64,000 nucleotides of DNA from Carallia brachiata. Taxonomy: Eukaryota > Streptophyta > Magnoliopsida > Malpighiales > Rhizophoraceae. The stretch covers positions 6,978,575 through 7,042,574 of the forward strand of contig JADCRB010000040.1 in assembly GCA_021464245.1 (NCBI GenBank), read 5' to 3'. Numbering within the stretch: position 1 is the stretch's first letter; each line of letters starts with the position of its first letter. Below are positions 49,876 to 63,175 of the stretch, piece by piece. Made by a program: the position numbers and the translations under genes. The notes below the pieces were generated by a model. It did no database searches, was not told the DNA's origin, and saw nothing but the letters and a program-made list of their open reading frames with translations.

Positions 49876-51669
49876 TCAGAGACCAGGATTGTAGCTTGTC
49901 CCCGTATTTGGGATCCATTTGTTCCCCTTCAGGAATGCCTTCACTGTGAATCGGCTGGCTTGCTTGCTGGTAATCTTATTCAAACCCTTCCATTTAACTC
50001 TGTTCTTGGTTGAAGAACCAGGCCCAAAATTCTCAAACTCGGCATAGAATATGGTAGAAGGAGCTCTATTGCCCGTCCACGGTAACCATCCACTGGGGTC
50101 AATCAAGCTCCCCATCATGGACTGCATGTAAATAGTCCTTGAGTAATTCTTCCAAGGCCTTCCTAGGAAAGTTTGGACAGAAGACAAGTTGCCGAAGGGG
50201 GAAATGGTGCAGTTCTGGATAGAGATTCCAGTATTCTGATTTGGGTCAAACCTCCCTTGTGCAGTGATGGTGTTCTGCTGGCCAAGCATGGGTCTTTTGG
50301 GTAAAATGTTGCAATTTTGGAGGACTACTGCTGAATTTCCAAAGATAAAATCAACTGTCCCGTATATGTTACATTCGCGGTAGAATTGTCGATTGGAATG
50401 AGTGTAGAGAGAGTCCTGAAAACCATCGATGCTGCACTTGTAAAAGACTGATTGATCAGCAGCTGACAGCAAGGCCACTGCCTGATGCTTGGCTGCACCA
50501 GCTGTGTTCTGGAACCCCATGTCTCGTGCAATGAAGTCCTTGCCAAACACAGCTGCACAGAAGACATAAACAGAGAAGTTTCAGAAAAATATGTTGACTG
50601 ATTGTCAAGTCCTTACGTTAAGGTCTGAATGATTCTTGTTTTGTTACCAAAAGTTGCAGATGAAAACGTGGGAGTCCCGTCAACAAAATTGAGCTTTCCA
50701 GATACTATTGTTGCATTCATTCCATCTCCGATCATCATGACATTCCATTTTGACTTCTCTATGCGCACATGTTCGATGTACAGTCCTTCCTTGACGTAGA
50801 TCACAAACCTCTTTTTGCTAGAATCAGGGACAGACTTAAGGGCAGCTCCAATCGTCTTGTACTTGCCAGTGCCATCTTTCGCCACAACAACATCAGCCTT
50901 GCTCTTCAAATCTGAGCTCTGAAGTAGTTTCCGATCATTCGGGTGGAACCAATTAGGCACATTGCGATCAGTCCTGTAACTAGTCAGGCGCCTCACATTC
51001 AAGGAGTTTTCAGCTTCGGAAATCCACGTGACAATGGCAAGGCTATTGCTTATTAGTTCAGCAGAATACTTGAGATAATCTTGAACGGCAGCCTTTACTG
51101 TCCCTTCCTCAAGGCCATCAATACAAGTCTGATGGCAAGTGCCTGAAGCACTTAGCCAACTTCTGACATCATCCACAGCATCCAGCACAAAGACGTCATT
51201 GTATGACAATGAGTTATTAAGATTATCCGTTGCCAACCCCAGAAGATCATCGCAGTTTTCCAAGGCTGCAATGGTCACATTGTCGTTGACCCCACCGATC
51301 AATGTCCCATTGCGGACGAAATAATGAGAGACTTTGAACAATTCAGTTAATGCCACTTGGATTGACAACTTGAAAAGATCTTCAGGCTGAAGCTGGCCAG
51401 GTTTTGCCACTGGCGCGAGGCTATTGTAACAAGCATCTTTGTACAATGTAACGTCGCATACAGCCTTGATAGACGTAGAAATGGAGTTGCTAGAAGCTTG
51501 ATGGCCACCGGAACATTAGTCCTACTCCCCACAATGGCTGCAACCACAATGGCCACTAGCAGAATTGAGGACAGGCTTATGATGGTGATTCTCTTTCGGG
51601 TCTTCGACGAGCCTCCAGCCTTGCTTGGTCTGCTTCCTCGACTTTGCCATAGGATTTGAGAGAAGACAT
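49876..51669 (-). CDS. Pectinesterase with N-terminal inhibitor domain, copy 2
   Basis: Same pectin de-esterification role as its neighbour, but a different subtype. Two exons on the minus strand: 51669-50648 and 50552-49876. The family start MSSLKSYGKVEEADQARLEARR supports ATG 51667-51669. A hydrophobic signal anchor follows (IISLSSILLVAIVVAAIVG), then the PMEI domain (CDVTLYKDACYNSL), the RKLL processing motif, AKDGTGKYKTI, and catalytic GFQDSLY, YGTVDFIFGNS and LGRPWK. It ends GTSYNPGL. Exon 1 is 1022 nt but the phases need 1024. Two A-run contractions explain this, near 51607 (CGAAGACC, frame needs CGAAAGACC) and near 51508 (ATCAAGCT, frame needs ATCAAAGCT). The restored protein is 566 residues. 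No nonsense codon remains. Confidence 0.92.
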
Positions 51670-52627
51670 GTTCAATCTTAATTTTGGCACTCAAATTTTA
51701 AACTGTGCTCTTTGCAATTTTGAAGTTGATTCTTTTTATATATATGTACATATGTGTTTCGTATGTGTTGATGAGCATATTAATTTGCCTTTCTATCCAC
51801 GACGCATTACTACGTGCAAGGCACTAGGTTCCAGCAATGTTATGAAGGCAAATATAGAACTTCTTGGAGAGCTTGTCATGGCGAAGCACAATAGGTTGTC
51901 AAATTGTCAAGAGGAATTTGTAAAAAAATTCAAAACTTGTTGTTGGTTCACTGATTATTCATGATTTTAAAAATAAAATGAAGTGTTGATAACTTAAACA
52001 ATCCTTGAACAACAAAAACAACAAAACCTTAATCGCAAGATCAGATGCACGAATTTTAAACATTGTTTTAAATACATCTTGAATTGAAGATGTTTATTTA
52101 TTCTAAATGTTCCCGAAGTGCACAACAAATAGAAAACAAGGAACCAAAATCTAATATTTTAATAAACAGTATGTCTAACCTAAAGTTTAATAATACCAAG
52201 TAGTAAAACTCAAGGACATTAGTGCTCCGATTATTTATTTAGTGTTTAAATTCACGTTCTGAGTACCTAGTTTTGAATTATTGTTAAGACCGTTCAGTAA
52301 TAATAACAGTATCTCTTATTTTTTACAGCATTGTTGAAAAAATTGTATTGGACCAGCCAATCGGACTAGTTCAGTCAGTGACTAGTTAGGAGTTTGGTTT
52401 GGTTCATGCCTAATTTTAACAAAAACTCAAACCGATCAAAACTGTTTAAAATCGGTAAAAATTGGACCAGTCGAATAGGTCCAGATTAAGCCAAAAAATT
52501 CAGATATTATAATTTAATCCTAAATTTTATTTAAATTACAATTTAATATCTAAATTTAATTTAAAAATTCAATTTAGTCCTTCAAATTAAAAAAAATTAA
52601 TATTTAATCACTATCGATAAATATTAT

Positions 52628-52664
<37 letters not shown>

Positions 52665-54906
52665 TACTAATTCAAATATCAGTTTAATTAAACCGGTTGA
52701 ACGTTAAACTACAAATATTTTTAATTTTATGATCGGTCTGATTCTAACAATCTTAGCCTACAGTTATAGGATATATTACTGATTTTGTTAGATATCATAT
52801 AATTTGTTTTTCTATAAATTTAATTCAATCTTTTGTAAATTTAGTGTAATGATTCAATTTATCATGCACTGCACTCAGCATAAATCTGTTAAGTTTATGA
52901 GATATAATACTACCTTACTCTTCTATTTCTTATACTAAAAAAAAATAAATACAGTGGGCTCTATTTTAATTGCTCTTTATTATTAATTTTTTATGAGAAA
53001 ATTTAATTTGATTTATATTTTTTTGTTAAGTATAATTTACTTATCATCTTATATCATACGGTTTACTTAAAATAAAGGGTTAATTTAAAAAAAAAAAATC
53101 ACCATCTTTGTTGTTTTTAACAAATCTAGCACAATTTTTAAAAATTTGTAAAATTAGTACAGTTCAATTTTTTTCTAACAAATTTAGTACGCTGTCAGGT
53201 AAAAATAACCAGTTAAAAGCAATTGAATCCTTAATATACACATATGACATGTTTATGTCTGAGGGGGTGTTTGGGTTAGCTTTTAAAGGGGTGCATTTGC
53301 GTTTCATCTTCAAAAAGTAGGAAGATAGGTGTTTGGTAAACTTTTTAGTATTGCTTTTTGATTCTACTTATTTCCTTATTTGACTTCCTAACAGCAGCTG
53401 ATTGAAAAGTAGGTCCAACCTACTTTTTACTACTTTTTAGATTACTTTTCACTTTTTAATATTAATAATAATTTATATGGACTAAATTACCCTTAAAGAA
53501 TATTTACATAATTTTACTATTATTTTTTTTACTTCACATATGAATTAGATATGTTAATTTATTTTATTAGTATTTATAAAATTTCAATAATTTTTTTTCA
53601 AATATTCTTAAATAATATTTTTTTTACTTTAATTTTCTTTAATGTGGACATTTATAAAAAAAATCTCAAATATAATAATTTTTATAATTTAATAAAAAAT
53701 TAATATTTTTTTAAAAAAGTTAAAAATTAAGTAAAATAATTCTCAATATTATTTATAAAATATTATTCTAAAATATAAAATTATAAAATATAAAAATAAA
53801 AATATTTAATATAATATATCTACACAAATTATATATCTAAATTAGACATTTTATTATTCAACAGTAACAGTAAGTATAAAATTAACCAAACACTTTATTA
53901 ATTTTATCAGCAATCAGCAACAGCAAGTAGAAATCAGTAATCAGCAATCAGCAGCAGCAATCAGCAACAGCAATCAGTAACAGCAACATTCAACAGCTAA
54001 CCCAAACAGGCCCTAAATTTAATACAGTTTAAAACCCTCAAATATTATATGTGCATATTAAGAGATTTAATTATTTTTAATTAATAGTGTATTAAAATTT
54101 TTTAAAAAACAATTAAATTGTACTAAATTTGTTAATTTTTATAGGTTATGATAAATTTGTTAAAAAATAATTAAATTGTGTTAAATTTTTAAATTTTTAA
54201 AAATTGTGTCAAATTTATAAAAAAAAGGTAAAGGTGATAATATTTTTTAATATTAACGCTAAACTAAAAAGAACATCATTAGTTATGTTTAAAAATTTGT
54301 CTGAATGTAATTAAGTCTTAACTTTTTACAATTATTGAGATATTTTTTATAACAAAAAAAAATAATAAAGTGTACTTCTCTTTTTGTTACAGAAAGCATT
54401 ATGGTGATTACAAACAATTCGATGCATTATTACATTCGAATAAAAATTTAGGGTATTTTTTAAATAAAAAATAAAACACTAAAAAAATAAATAAAAATAA
54501 CAAACAAATTTTTTCTTTCTTTCGTCAAAAGTATATAAAGAAATTAAAAAGATTTATCAGAAATTTAGCAGCGATCCACCTTTTTGTTGCTCCTATTGTT
54601 ACGTTTTTGTTGCCGACTTGCCATACGCTTAATGATGATAATATTAGGCCGTTGCTAGGGTTTCTGCCTTTGCTTCGACGGACGTTTCGTCGGTTCCTTC
54701 CCACGGCGTGAGGTGTGAGGTGAGTTCCTGATGCCTGCATCCGTCGGCGGGTGCCGCTCCTCGTCGGCGGCGAGAATCGAATTTTCTTTCTTGCCGACTT
54801 TTTTTTGTCCCTTTTTTGCGTTACGGAACTTTCTTTTTACCCAGTCCTTTTGTAGCTGAAGCGATTCCGAGGGAGCCTGCCGGCGGCCTAGCAGCAGCAT
54901 CAGAAA
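51670..54906. other. Intergenic DNA between PME 2 and the DUF4602-like gene
   Basis: Mostly AT-rich repeat remnants, with a (TA)n run near 52637-52660 and the Tourist-like element at 53263-54013. The GC-richer part at 54650-54906 is the probable promoter/5' UTR of the next gene. Minus-strand open frames across it look like shadows. Confidence 0.5.
53263..54013. mobile_element. Tourist-like (PIF/Harbinger) MITE
   Basis: The left end GGGGGTGTTTGGGTTAGCTT and the complement of the right end, GGGCCTGTTTGGGTTAGCTG, are near-identical. GGGCCTGTTTGG termini are typical of Tourist elements. The right flank begins TAA and the left flank ends TGA, a possible degraded TWA target. Near the right end CAGCAATCAGCAA-type units repeat several times. 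Confidence 0.75.
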
Positions 54907-56847
54907 ATGAAGAACAGAAACCAAAATCGGAGTGCCGATGACATGGACGGCGACGACCGACGCCGCTGGGCCTTTAAGAACATCATGAAAGACATTGAAC
55001 TTCTAGGTACTTAGTTCAGCACTTTACATTATTATTTAATATCTCCTCTTTTTCTTCCTTTTTAATTTCCCTCAAATTTTTTTGAAGTTTATTAATTGTG
55101 GGCTTGATAATCATAGCATGGCTTTAATTAGCTATTAGCTTTGACATTTTGGGATTTGCTTTTGTGCTTGCTGTGTAATATTAATATCTTTGTAAGTGCT
55201 AAAATTTGGATTCAAATCTCTTTGTATGGTTAATTGTAACCCTATTTGAAGTGGATAGAAAGAAAATGGGAGAGTAAAGTCTTGTGAATATGGGGAAAAA
55301 TTATGGGTTATATTATGCGAAATTATGTTCATGACTTCTTCTATTTGGATTCACATGATATCTATGCGATGTATCCTCAAATGGTAATCATCTCAATGAA
55401 TGGTGCTGATCAGAGACTAGGGAAAGACTTATCTAAATTTTCAGTGTGTTATGTGCAACTTTGGCTAGTTAATCGGTTTAATTGTGTGACTTTTTTTCAA
55501 CTTAATGAGTGAGCTTATTGTGGGTTTGAAATTCAGGTGCTTTTGAAATGACTGAGTAAGCTTATTGTGGTAAGCTGGCCATGTGGTTTGCCTACGTTGT
55601 AATGATGTGTTAGCGAGATGGTAGGGCAAAAAAAAGGCTAGAAGCAACAGAGCTAACTAAGCTCCTTGTTTCGAATGTGATTTGGAGTCTAGCAAACTGA
55701 GTTTCAGCTGTGCAATGGATGAAAAACTTTTGCAAGCCCCATGGTGGTATGAGATTAGTGCCTTGTGGTAGGAAAGATACAATAATTCATCACCCTTGAG
55801 CTTTCTGGGAGGCTACAACCTTTGGTTCTGAATATATCTAAATTCATTTCTGGATACTTTTAGTTGTAATTGAATGAGCTCTTGGTGTTTAGTTGTTAGA
55901 CATGAGATAGGAATTGTGATCTTTGAGCTGCATAGGCCTTAAGGCAGAGATTTTATTTTTATCTTATCCTCCTAAGGAGCCAGAAGCCCTGCATGCAAGG
56001 GTGATTGAGGTCCCTTCCTCACAGATGTATATTAAGTCAAACTCAAGAGCAATTTATTTGTAAATCTCTTTATCCTTGTCCGTTGATAATTCTTCATTGA
56101 GATGCTCCACTGCTCTGTTAGTTTGTTTATTTCCATTTAATTGTGAGTTATTGAGGTTCTTCATATTTCCTCTCTTTTTAAGCAGTCATCTATCACTTTT
56201 ATTCACTTTGGGAATGTCATTCCAGGTACTTCACATATGACATGGAAGGAGAGGAAAGAGTTAGAGAACCGGAAGGCTGTCGCTCTTGGTGGGAAGGTAA
56301 TAGTCCCGCATCCTAAATTTACAAGGCCAACAGCTGCGTGGTTAGTAATTATGAGACATTTTGTGAGCTTTCATTCATTTTTCACCTGTACCCAGCCTCC
56401 TAAGAAGCAGAGACTACCATTAAGTGTAGCTCGTGTGCAGATGAAGAAACAAAAGGAACAAGAACAGAAAATGCTTCAAGAGGTGATTCATTTTTTTTTT
56501 TTTCTAGCACCCTTCAAAATTTTTGCTTATCCCTGTCTGCAAAAAACTTACTTGCACTGTCGTCCACATTCTAGAGTTTAATTCTTGGAAGGTTTGGAGG
56601 TAATTTTGGTGGGAGTGGTAGAAAAGCAATGGAGAAGCGTAAACCTGGGGATGAGGTGCTGAAGGCAACTGAAGGTTATTTCAGACATGGGGTGCTTGAT
56701 GTGAAACATTTACTAAATCCAGCATCATCTAGAGATGATGACTCCATCACTGTTACAAGTGACAGAGGTAAGAAGAAGAACAAGAAGAAGAATGCTGGTG
56801 GAAAGAGAAAAGGTAGAAAAAATGGTGGCAGTAGGAAGCGACGCTGA
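54907..56847 (+). CDS. Small basic DUF4602-like protein
   Basis: Four exons: 54907-55006, 56226-56296, 56396-56482 and 56575-56847, total 531 nt, 176 residues, all phases consistent and no frameshift. Visible blocks are FKNIMKDIELLG, HMTWKERKELENRKAVALGGK, PPKKQRLPLSVARVQMKKQKEQEQKML, LILGRFGGNFGGSGRK and GYFRHGVLDVKHLL. They end in a strongly basic tail of Lys/Arg/Gly (KKKNKKKN ... GSRKRR), likely a nuclear or nucleolar signal. The block order resembles plant DUF4602 proteins. A link to ribosome biogenesis would be inference from distant relatives only. The upstream 5' region contains the common plant leader phrase CTAGGGTTT. Confidence 0.82.
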
Positions 56848-57858
56848 TCATATACAATGCAAGGAATTTTGGCTAGATTGATGCCTGAAATGAAACTTTT
56901 GCTTACGGAGTTCAACTTTTGCTTGCGAGTAGCTTTGTTTCAGGCATATGTACTTTATGATCTGTTACCGTTCGGCTCACTCTTTAGCGTTGAAAATGGC
57001 ACAGAGAATTACGTTTGGATCATTTGAGAATTAGTTGTACAATAAATCATGGTAGAACAATAGATAAATTAGGAACAGAAGTGCAAAATTGCTGGATACA
57101 TTGGGCGACGGGGCAGATGCTAGGGGTTATTTTCATGGGCAGTTTTCCATGTTATCCTTTTTGTTTTGTAGGCCTGAACCGAAATTGGAACTCGAATTTG
57201 AATTGGCTGAAACTAGTTTCGGATTGTTCGGTTGTGATTTCGCTCGCCACCAAATCAGAACCTCCATGCCAATGCCAAAACCTGAACTGAAATTGAACTG
57301 ACGTGTGAGCCCTCACGACGGAATCATAAACTCCTTGAACTAACTTGTGATCAGCTCTACTATTAAATAACTTTGACACAGAATAATTAGGAGTATCATG
57401 TATATGTACATATGTTACGTTTTCGCCTCATGTCTCTATACATGTTATGTTTTGTCCAACCGAGCGTAACGATTAGAACGCAATGGCATCACTTTAGCCG
57501 ATTCTTGTGGGTATTTTATTAGGTTGTGATAATCAATAATCTAACTAAAATGGGAAAACATTTTTCGACTCATTTTTGTGATAAACTGATTATTAAGATA
57601 CATGTGGACTGTCTTGATGGTCTAAAATAACTGAGCCAAATAATTAAAAAAAAAAAGTTTGTTTTCGGGAAAAACTGACCGCGAATGGGTAGCTTTTGAA
57701 ATTATAAACTTCATTTGTCATATAACACATGGCAACACTAATCTCTCATTACAATTCTAATACAACAATAGCGATATCTTAGGGTAGTGTGTATATGAAT
57801 GTATATACACAATTTCCAATAAGCACACCAGGTTTGCCATAACAGAACATGATAGTCA
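56848..57858. other. Convergent intergenic region
   Basis: 3' flanks of the DUF4602-like gene (+) and the hAT-derived gene (-). The open frames near 57015-57379 show no domain and overlap on both strands. Nothing else is recognised. Confidence 0.5.
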
Positions 57859-60725
57859 CTATGAATCATCGTCCCCATCAACACCCTTTATTACACTGCT
57901 GCTTCTGTCATCACTACTGTCATTGGAATCATCTGCATGATGCGCTTCGTTATTTACAGAAGTCCGGTCTGTTACATCCATCCAACATAGGTCCTCGCCC
58001 TCCAAGGTTCCCATGTCTTCCACCCAATCTCCCATGTTAGCATCCATAGCTTCCAGGCAGATGGGATCAACAGCCCCTCTTGCACATCTCGCCTTTGTTG
58101 CTTCTGCTTGTCTGCTTGCGTAAAGAAACATCATATCATGAGCTACTATAATATGCAACATACCATTAAAAAGCATCGAATCTCAAGTCAAAAGCATGAA
58201 ATTATTCTTTTTGTGCTTGTCTGGGACAGTAAATCAAACTGAAAGGAAACAAGCTTATGAGTAGGCACCGAAATGCACGTTTTTCGTTCATTTTGCCCTC
58301 AATCTGGTGATCCTTTGAATCCATGAGATTGGACTTGGAAAATAACTTGCTTTTATAACTTTAAACAATCAGACAGGTCACTTTTATATGATTGACATTA
58401 ATATAAAAATAATATTCAACACGCAATCATCAAAAGTGACATCTGCCATTTAATACGTCATGAAGAGCAAATCCATGATTAGCATAGGACATAAGAAAGA
58501 CCTAGAGAAAGAAGTGCTTCCAGTTTATGGCACTGGAAATATTGCCGTGGAAATCTTTGAGTAGAAGGAAAGTTACCTAGCTTTGAGGCACAAGTTGTAG
58601 TGCACAAATATCAGGTCAGTCAACCTTTGGTGCTCTAACCGGTTTTTACTCTTTGAATGGATCCGTTCAAACATGCTCCAACTCCTCTCACAACGGATGA
58701 TACTGCAGGTTTGACTTAACACCCTCACAGCTAACCGTTGCAGATCAGGATAGTCGGAAGCATAAAGTGACCACCAAGTAGCTGCATAGATAAAGGAACT
58801 TATTTTAGCACTCATTCTATAAATAATTCTCGATTACAAATATCGTGGACCGGTCAACAACCTGGGACTAATGATTCTCGCCCACGTAAGGCCACAGGTC
58901 GACCAAAGTCCCCGGCAGCCTCTTCATAGAAATTGATGTGACTCGTAATAGTAACTTGGGCAGATAAATTAGGCTCTAAGGTCTCAATGCAATCAAGTAA
59001 TCCTTTGTGGATGACTTTGTTTGATGTGAAATTGGGGTTATAGAATACAGATGGGTTAAGAAAGTGAGCCGCTGCATGAAGAGGGCTTTGGAATTCCTCC
59101 AGCCAAACACGATCAATTACTTTCAAGTAAGAGATGTACTCAGTTTCGTCGCCGTTGAATGCTGCAATAATGCTTTTCTTTGCTTTCTCCAAGGCATCAT
59201 ATATATATCCCACAGAGGGTCTATCTTGGCAGTCCATAAGATTTAAAACAGAAAGTAAGGGCTTCACAACTTTCAAAGTTTGTTCACATAGTGACCAGAA
59301 AAGTGGATCCACCAAGATTTCTCCACATCAAGCCCTGCTCTATGCTTAGAAAAAGTTGATTGTGTCCAAGATGCACTGGTAAACACCTGGTGGAGATAAT
59401 CCTTTAACGATACAATGGTTTGCAGGGTCAAAAAGATGGAAGCAAACCTTGTAACAGCAAGCTGGAGTATATCTCTTCCACCCGTTTTCTTCCTCATCAG
59501 ATTGAGGACCATGGCATTGTTATAAATGAACTGAGTTATTGTTTTTGCTTTTGCTAAAACCTCTTTCACTTGAACATTTTTGGCAATTTCCTCAAGCATC
59601 AGGTCAATAACTTGTGCTCCACAGATAGTGCAGAAAAAGGTTTTATACTTCTCTGCCAAGAGCTTTCCAGCAGCTTTGTAACTGGGCAAAATATCTGTCA
59701 CAAAATTTACAATATTTTCAGGTCCAACTTCCTGAACAATTATATCAAATAAATTGAAGAGTTCCTCCGTAGATTTTGTAATGTCTGAAGCATCCACAGA
59801 TTTCAGGAACATGGTACCCTTTGGACAATATATAAAAAAGTTAATGACAGTACGATCAGTTCTATCCATCCATCTGTCAACTAAGACCGAACATCCAGTC
59901 ACTTCCCAAGATTTTTTCAATTCTGCACAATAATCTTCCGCCTCCTGGACACATCTATTCAATAATTTTCCCCTCAAAAAATGATAAGACGGCAACTTGT
60001 ATCCAGGGCCTGCAGCAGCAACATTATCAGCCATCTGTTGAAAATAATACGAATTTGCTGCAGTGAATGGTATGCCCGCTTCATACATAAATCTAGCAAC
60101 AGCAATATCAGCTTGATCTATGCTTTCTTGAGTAGCAAAATTCTGGCGCATAGTTTGAGAAAAAATAGGTGTGGCAGTTGGAAATTTTTGCTTCTTGCGT
60201 CTCTTTGCATAATTGGAGGTCCCTTCTGAAGACTCTTTTCCCCTTCTCCTACTAGCCGTCCTAGGCGCTTGAACTTCAACACCATCATCATCTCCATCCT
60301 TCTCCCGAATATAGGAAACATAAGGATTCTTAGTACTGTTTGTTTCTTTCTGCCGTTTTAGCTTTTCCAAACTTTGAAACCCAAATGCTGCTGAAATTGC
60401 ACCTTAACTTCTTCAGGGACTTCTTCGCATGGAGCCACATTACCTCTTTCTCCAGCCAAATGTTGCTTCAGTCTTGAAATCCCACCACCAAGAAAGATTT
60501 TATGGCAGTATTTGCACTTGATCTTTTGTCGACCCCCATTGACCATGGTTCCATGGGCCCATCCAGGATCAGTAGCTCGAGGAGGCGCCAAGCACTAGTA
60601 AAACAAATAAACAGAATAGCAGAAGGTGCAAAGACAGCAAGTCCAAACATGTGAACCATGATACACATGTCCAAATGATTCCGTGTGCAGAAATGTATGC
60701 TTACTTGATCATCCTTATGTTGCAT
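57859..60725 (-). CDS. BED zinc finger / DUF659 / hAT-dimerisation protein (probably domesticated transposase)
   Basis: Four coding exons on the minus strand: 60725-60705, 60594-58862, 58781-58577 and 58111-57859. Order of domains: BED finger (CKYC ... RLKQHL) at about 30-70; charged linker with basic RKRRKKQK-like patch; DUF659 core (PSYHFLRGKLLN ... WMDRTDRTVINFFIYCP); transposase body; C-terminal hAT dimerisation segment (WWSLYASDYPDLQRLAVRVLSQTC, CERSWSMFERIHSK, NRLEHQRLTDLIFVHYNL); acidic Ser/Asp tail. Exon 2 is 1733 nt and needs 1735. One base is missing near 60380 (a G or T run) and one A near 59321. The restored protein is 737 residues. Multiple spliced introns and no terminal inverted repeats noticed around it argue for a host gene of the plant hAT-like transcription-factor group over an active transposon. 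Confidence 0.88.
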
Positions 60726-61760
60726 AGCTGGATAAGTATCAAGAAAATTCTGAAGCTTCGACTATCAACTGTAAATTCTCTGGCTTGCCAACTGAAACTC
60801 GGGAAAATATAATCATGTTAGCAGGCAAGGAAAAATCAACAATTGTTATTTCACGTTCACAAACATATGAATAGTCATAATCTTGTTCCTAGTTTGTACT
60901 TTACAATTTATATTAGATAACTATCTGAAATGGTTTAGGACAAAACAAAGAAAAAGTTGGGAGCTTCACATACAGAGCTTCAAAGAGCTATGAGTTGATA
61001 GATAATTGAATTCAAAATTATCTACTATTGGATGAGACTGTGTTGCTTTTTGGGTGCTACTTAAGCAAAGCAAAACTACGTAGTGGTGCCCTAAACAAAT
61101 TAACATTCTGATAAGTGCGAGCCTTTTTGTAAAGTGCGAGCCCTTTTGTAACGATAAAGTTACTTTATCTAAATCTCATTCTAAGTCGCGGTTTTACAAA
61201 ATAAGAGTAATGTTGCGTACATATAACTCTTTTCAAACCCAACTATGTAGGAGCTTCGCATATTCACAAGTAACATTCAAAAGAAGATGGCCTATGAAGA
61301 ACATGAATAAATTCTGATATTGTTTAATCTGAATTGCCATTCACAATCGCAAAAAAAAAAAAAAAAAACTCTTTAATTAAAATAAATAAATAAAAAAATT
61401 ATGGGTATTTTTCAAACAATCCCTCCATTTTCATGCTGAAACGAAAAGTGAAATGATACAGAAATAAAGAAGCGGAGAAACAAAAGAAAAAGAAAAGTTT
61501 CGCTTACTTGGAGAACGAAATATCGGAACCTCTGCCCGAAAAATTGGACCGGCGGCGAAAAGGCATCCAAAGGGCCGCTTTTCCGGCGGGAAACTTAGAA
61601 CCCGGAGATTTAAACAACGATTTCTTGGCGCTTGTGGAAAGGGCGGAATTCGGCGAACCAAAATGTATCGGCGAAAATTCAGAAACCCTAATTTCGGCAT
61701 CGGAGACGTGAAGATTATTGGATGACGTCTCGCTTTCGTTAAAACTGCGCCGTTTCGTTT
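60726..61760 (-). promoter_or_regulatory. Inferred 5' leader of the hAT-derived gene, with uORF
   Basis: On the minus strand a GC-richer leader (about 61760-61510) ends at a CCAA/GTAAGC donor. A second leader exon probably starts after a TTTCAG acceptor near 60795 and carries the ATG at 60723-60725. The first leader exon contains an ATG at 61698-61700 opening an 89-codon frame (MPKLGFLNFRRYIL...), a possible uORF whose end depends on splicing. Confidence 0.45.
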
Positions 61761-63175
61761 TCTTGCTTGCTTGTCACGTGCGACTCATTTTCCTTGTTTT
61801 TTCTTTTTATTTTTTTATTTTGGTCTTCTTTTCAAGAAATAGTGAAATGATAAGTGTTACAAATTAGAATATTTTGCTGATTATGAAACCAAACAAATAT
61901 GATATTATGATAAAACAGCTTATGTTTTATTTTATTTTATTTATTTTTTCAGTCGAGAAACAGTTTATGTTTTCAATTTTTTTTATATTCTAAATTACAA
62001 TTCCAAGGGTGTTTTCTTCATTGATCAAGGATAATAAATTACAAAATTAATCTGTTAAAAACTTTATAAGAGAGATCAAATATCTTAGTTCCTTTTTTGC
62101 TCCGGGCTATATAAAAAAGAATTAAGAAATCTCTCATATCTTAACTTATGTTAAATGAAAAATCAGGCAAAAAAAATAAAACTTATAATGAACTATTAGA
62201 CTAATTTAGGTGGTCACTAAAATTTTATGTCTTGAAACAAACCCTGATTTCAATATTTTGACTTTCCTTAACTCTCTAAATTAAGTCAGATTTAAATGAG
62301 ATACAAAATATTGTCACTAAAGTATCTTCAGACCTACAACCTTTTTCCTATTAACATCTAACAATTAAGCATTGATTACTCTTATGTTAAAAGTATATAA
62401 AAATCTAAGCTAAGTTTAATAAGAATACGAGACAAAAAGAAAAAGAAATTAATATTTCATTTATGGGATTCCTTTATAAAGAACAAAAAGAGAACAACAA
62501 GAAGAGAAAGCTAATTTTTTTTTTTACTAATAATTAATTGTTTTATCTTTTTCACATTCACCACAATTGACCCCAACAACAACAAAACTTTTAAAGACAA
62601 ACCTTAACCATGTGTTTAGTTAATGCATGAGAAAAGAATTAGACAGAAAACTCATAAATCAAGACATTTTTATTGATTGGCAAGTATGGGAAAACTATCA
62701 GAAAACAAATGCTGCAAGTGTTAGACAAAACCAATTGGGAAATTAAAAAATAAAAAAAAAAACATTGAAGCAAAATGACCAAAATAGCCCCAAGTGATCG
62801 CTTAATTGTAATGGTATTTTTGTAATTTTACTCACCATTCAATTATTTGTAAGGACATTTTTATAATTTTATTTATACACTTTTTTTACTATTTTTCATA
62901 AAATTTAAATGTAAAATTTTATTTTATAATTTTTTTCATAATTTTCTTTTTTATCGATATCTTACAATTTAAACAGAGCATAAGTATTCTCCAAAAAAAA
63001 AAAAAGGAAATAAGGAAATTAGTTCTTTTTTTAATAAAAAAAAAAAGGGGCCTGTTTCAAAGAGAATGGTTGGAAGAAATAACCAATGGTGAGGTCTGTT
63101 TCCCGCCATTTTCCACTACCTCCCCTTCTCCAGCCACGGCGCTACCTGCAGAAATGCCAGCTTCCTCCTCCAGTA
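61761..63175. other. Intergenic AT-rich DNA
   Basis: No gene recognised. It contains poly(A)/poly(T) runs (for example near 63030-63050) that suggest degraded repeats. The right part is the 3' flank of the AP2 gene. Confidence 0.5.

Noticed and set aside
54525..54924. Minus-strand open frames overlapping the DUF4602-like 5' region
   Set aside because: They are the reverse complement of a GC-rich leader and promoter. No known domain, and they overlap the start of a well-supported gene.
56676..56915. Minus-strand ORF rich in Phe and Pro opposite the DUF4602-like last exon
   Set aside because: A shadow of the Lys-rich tail of the plus-strand gene.
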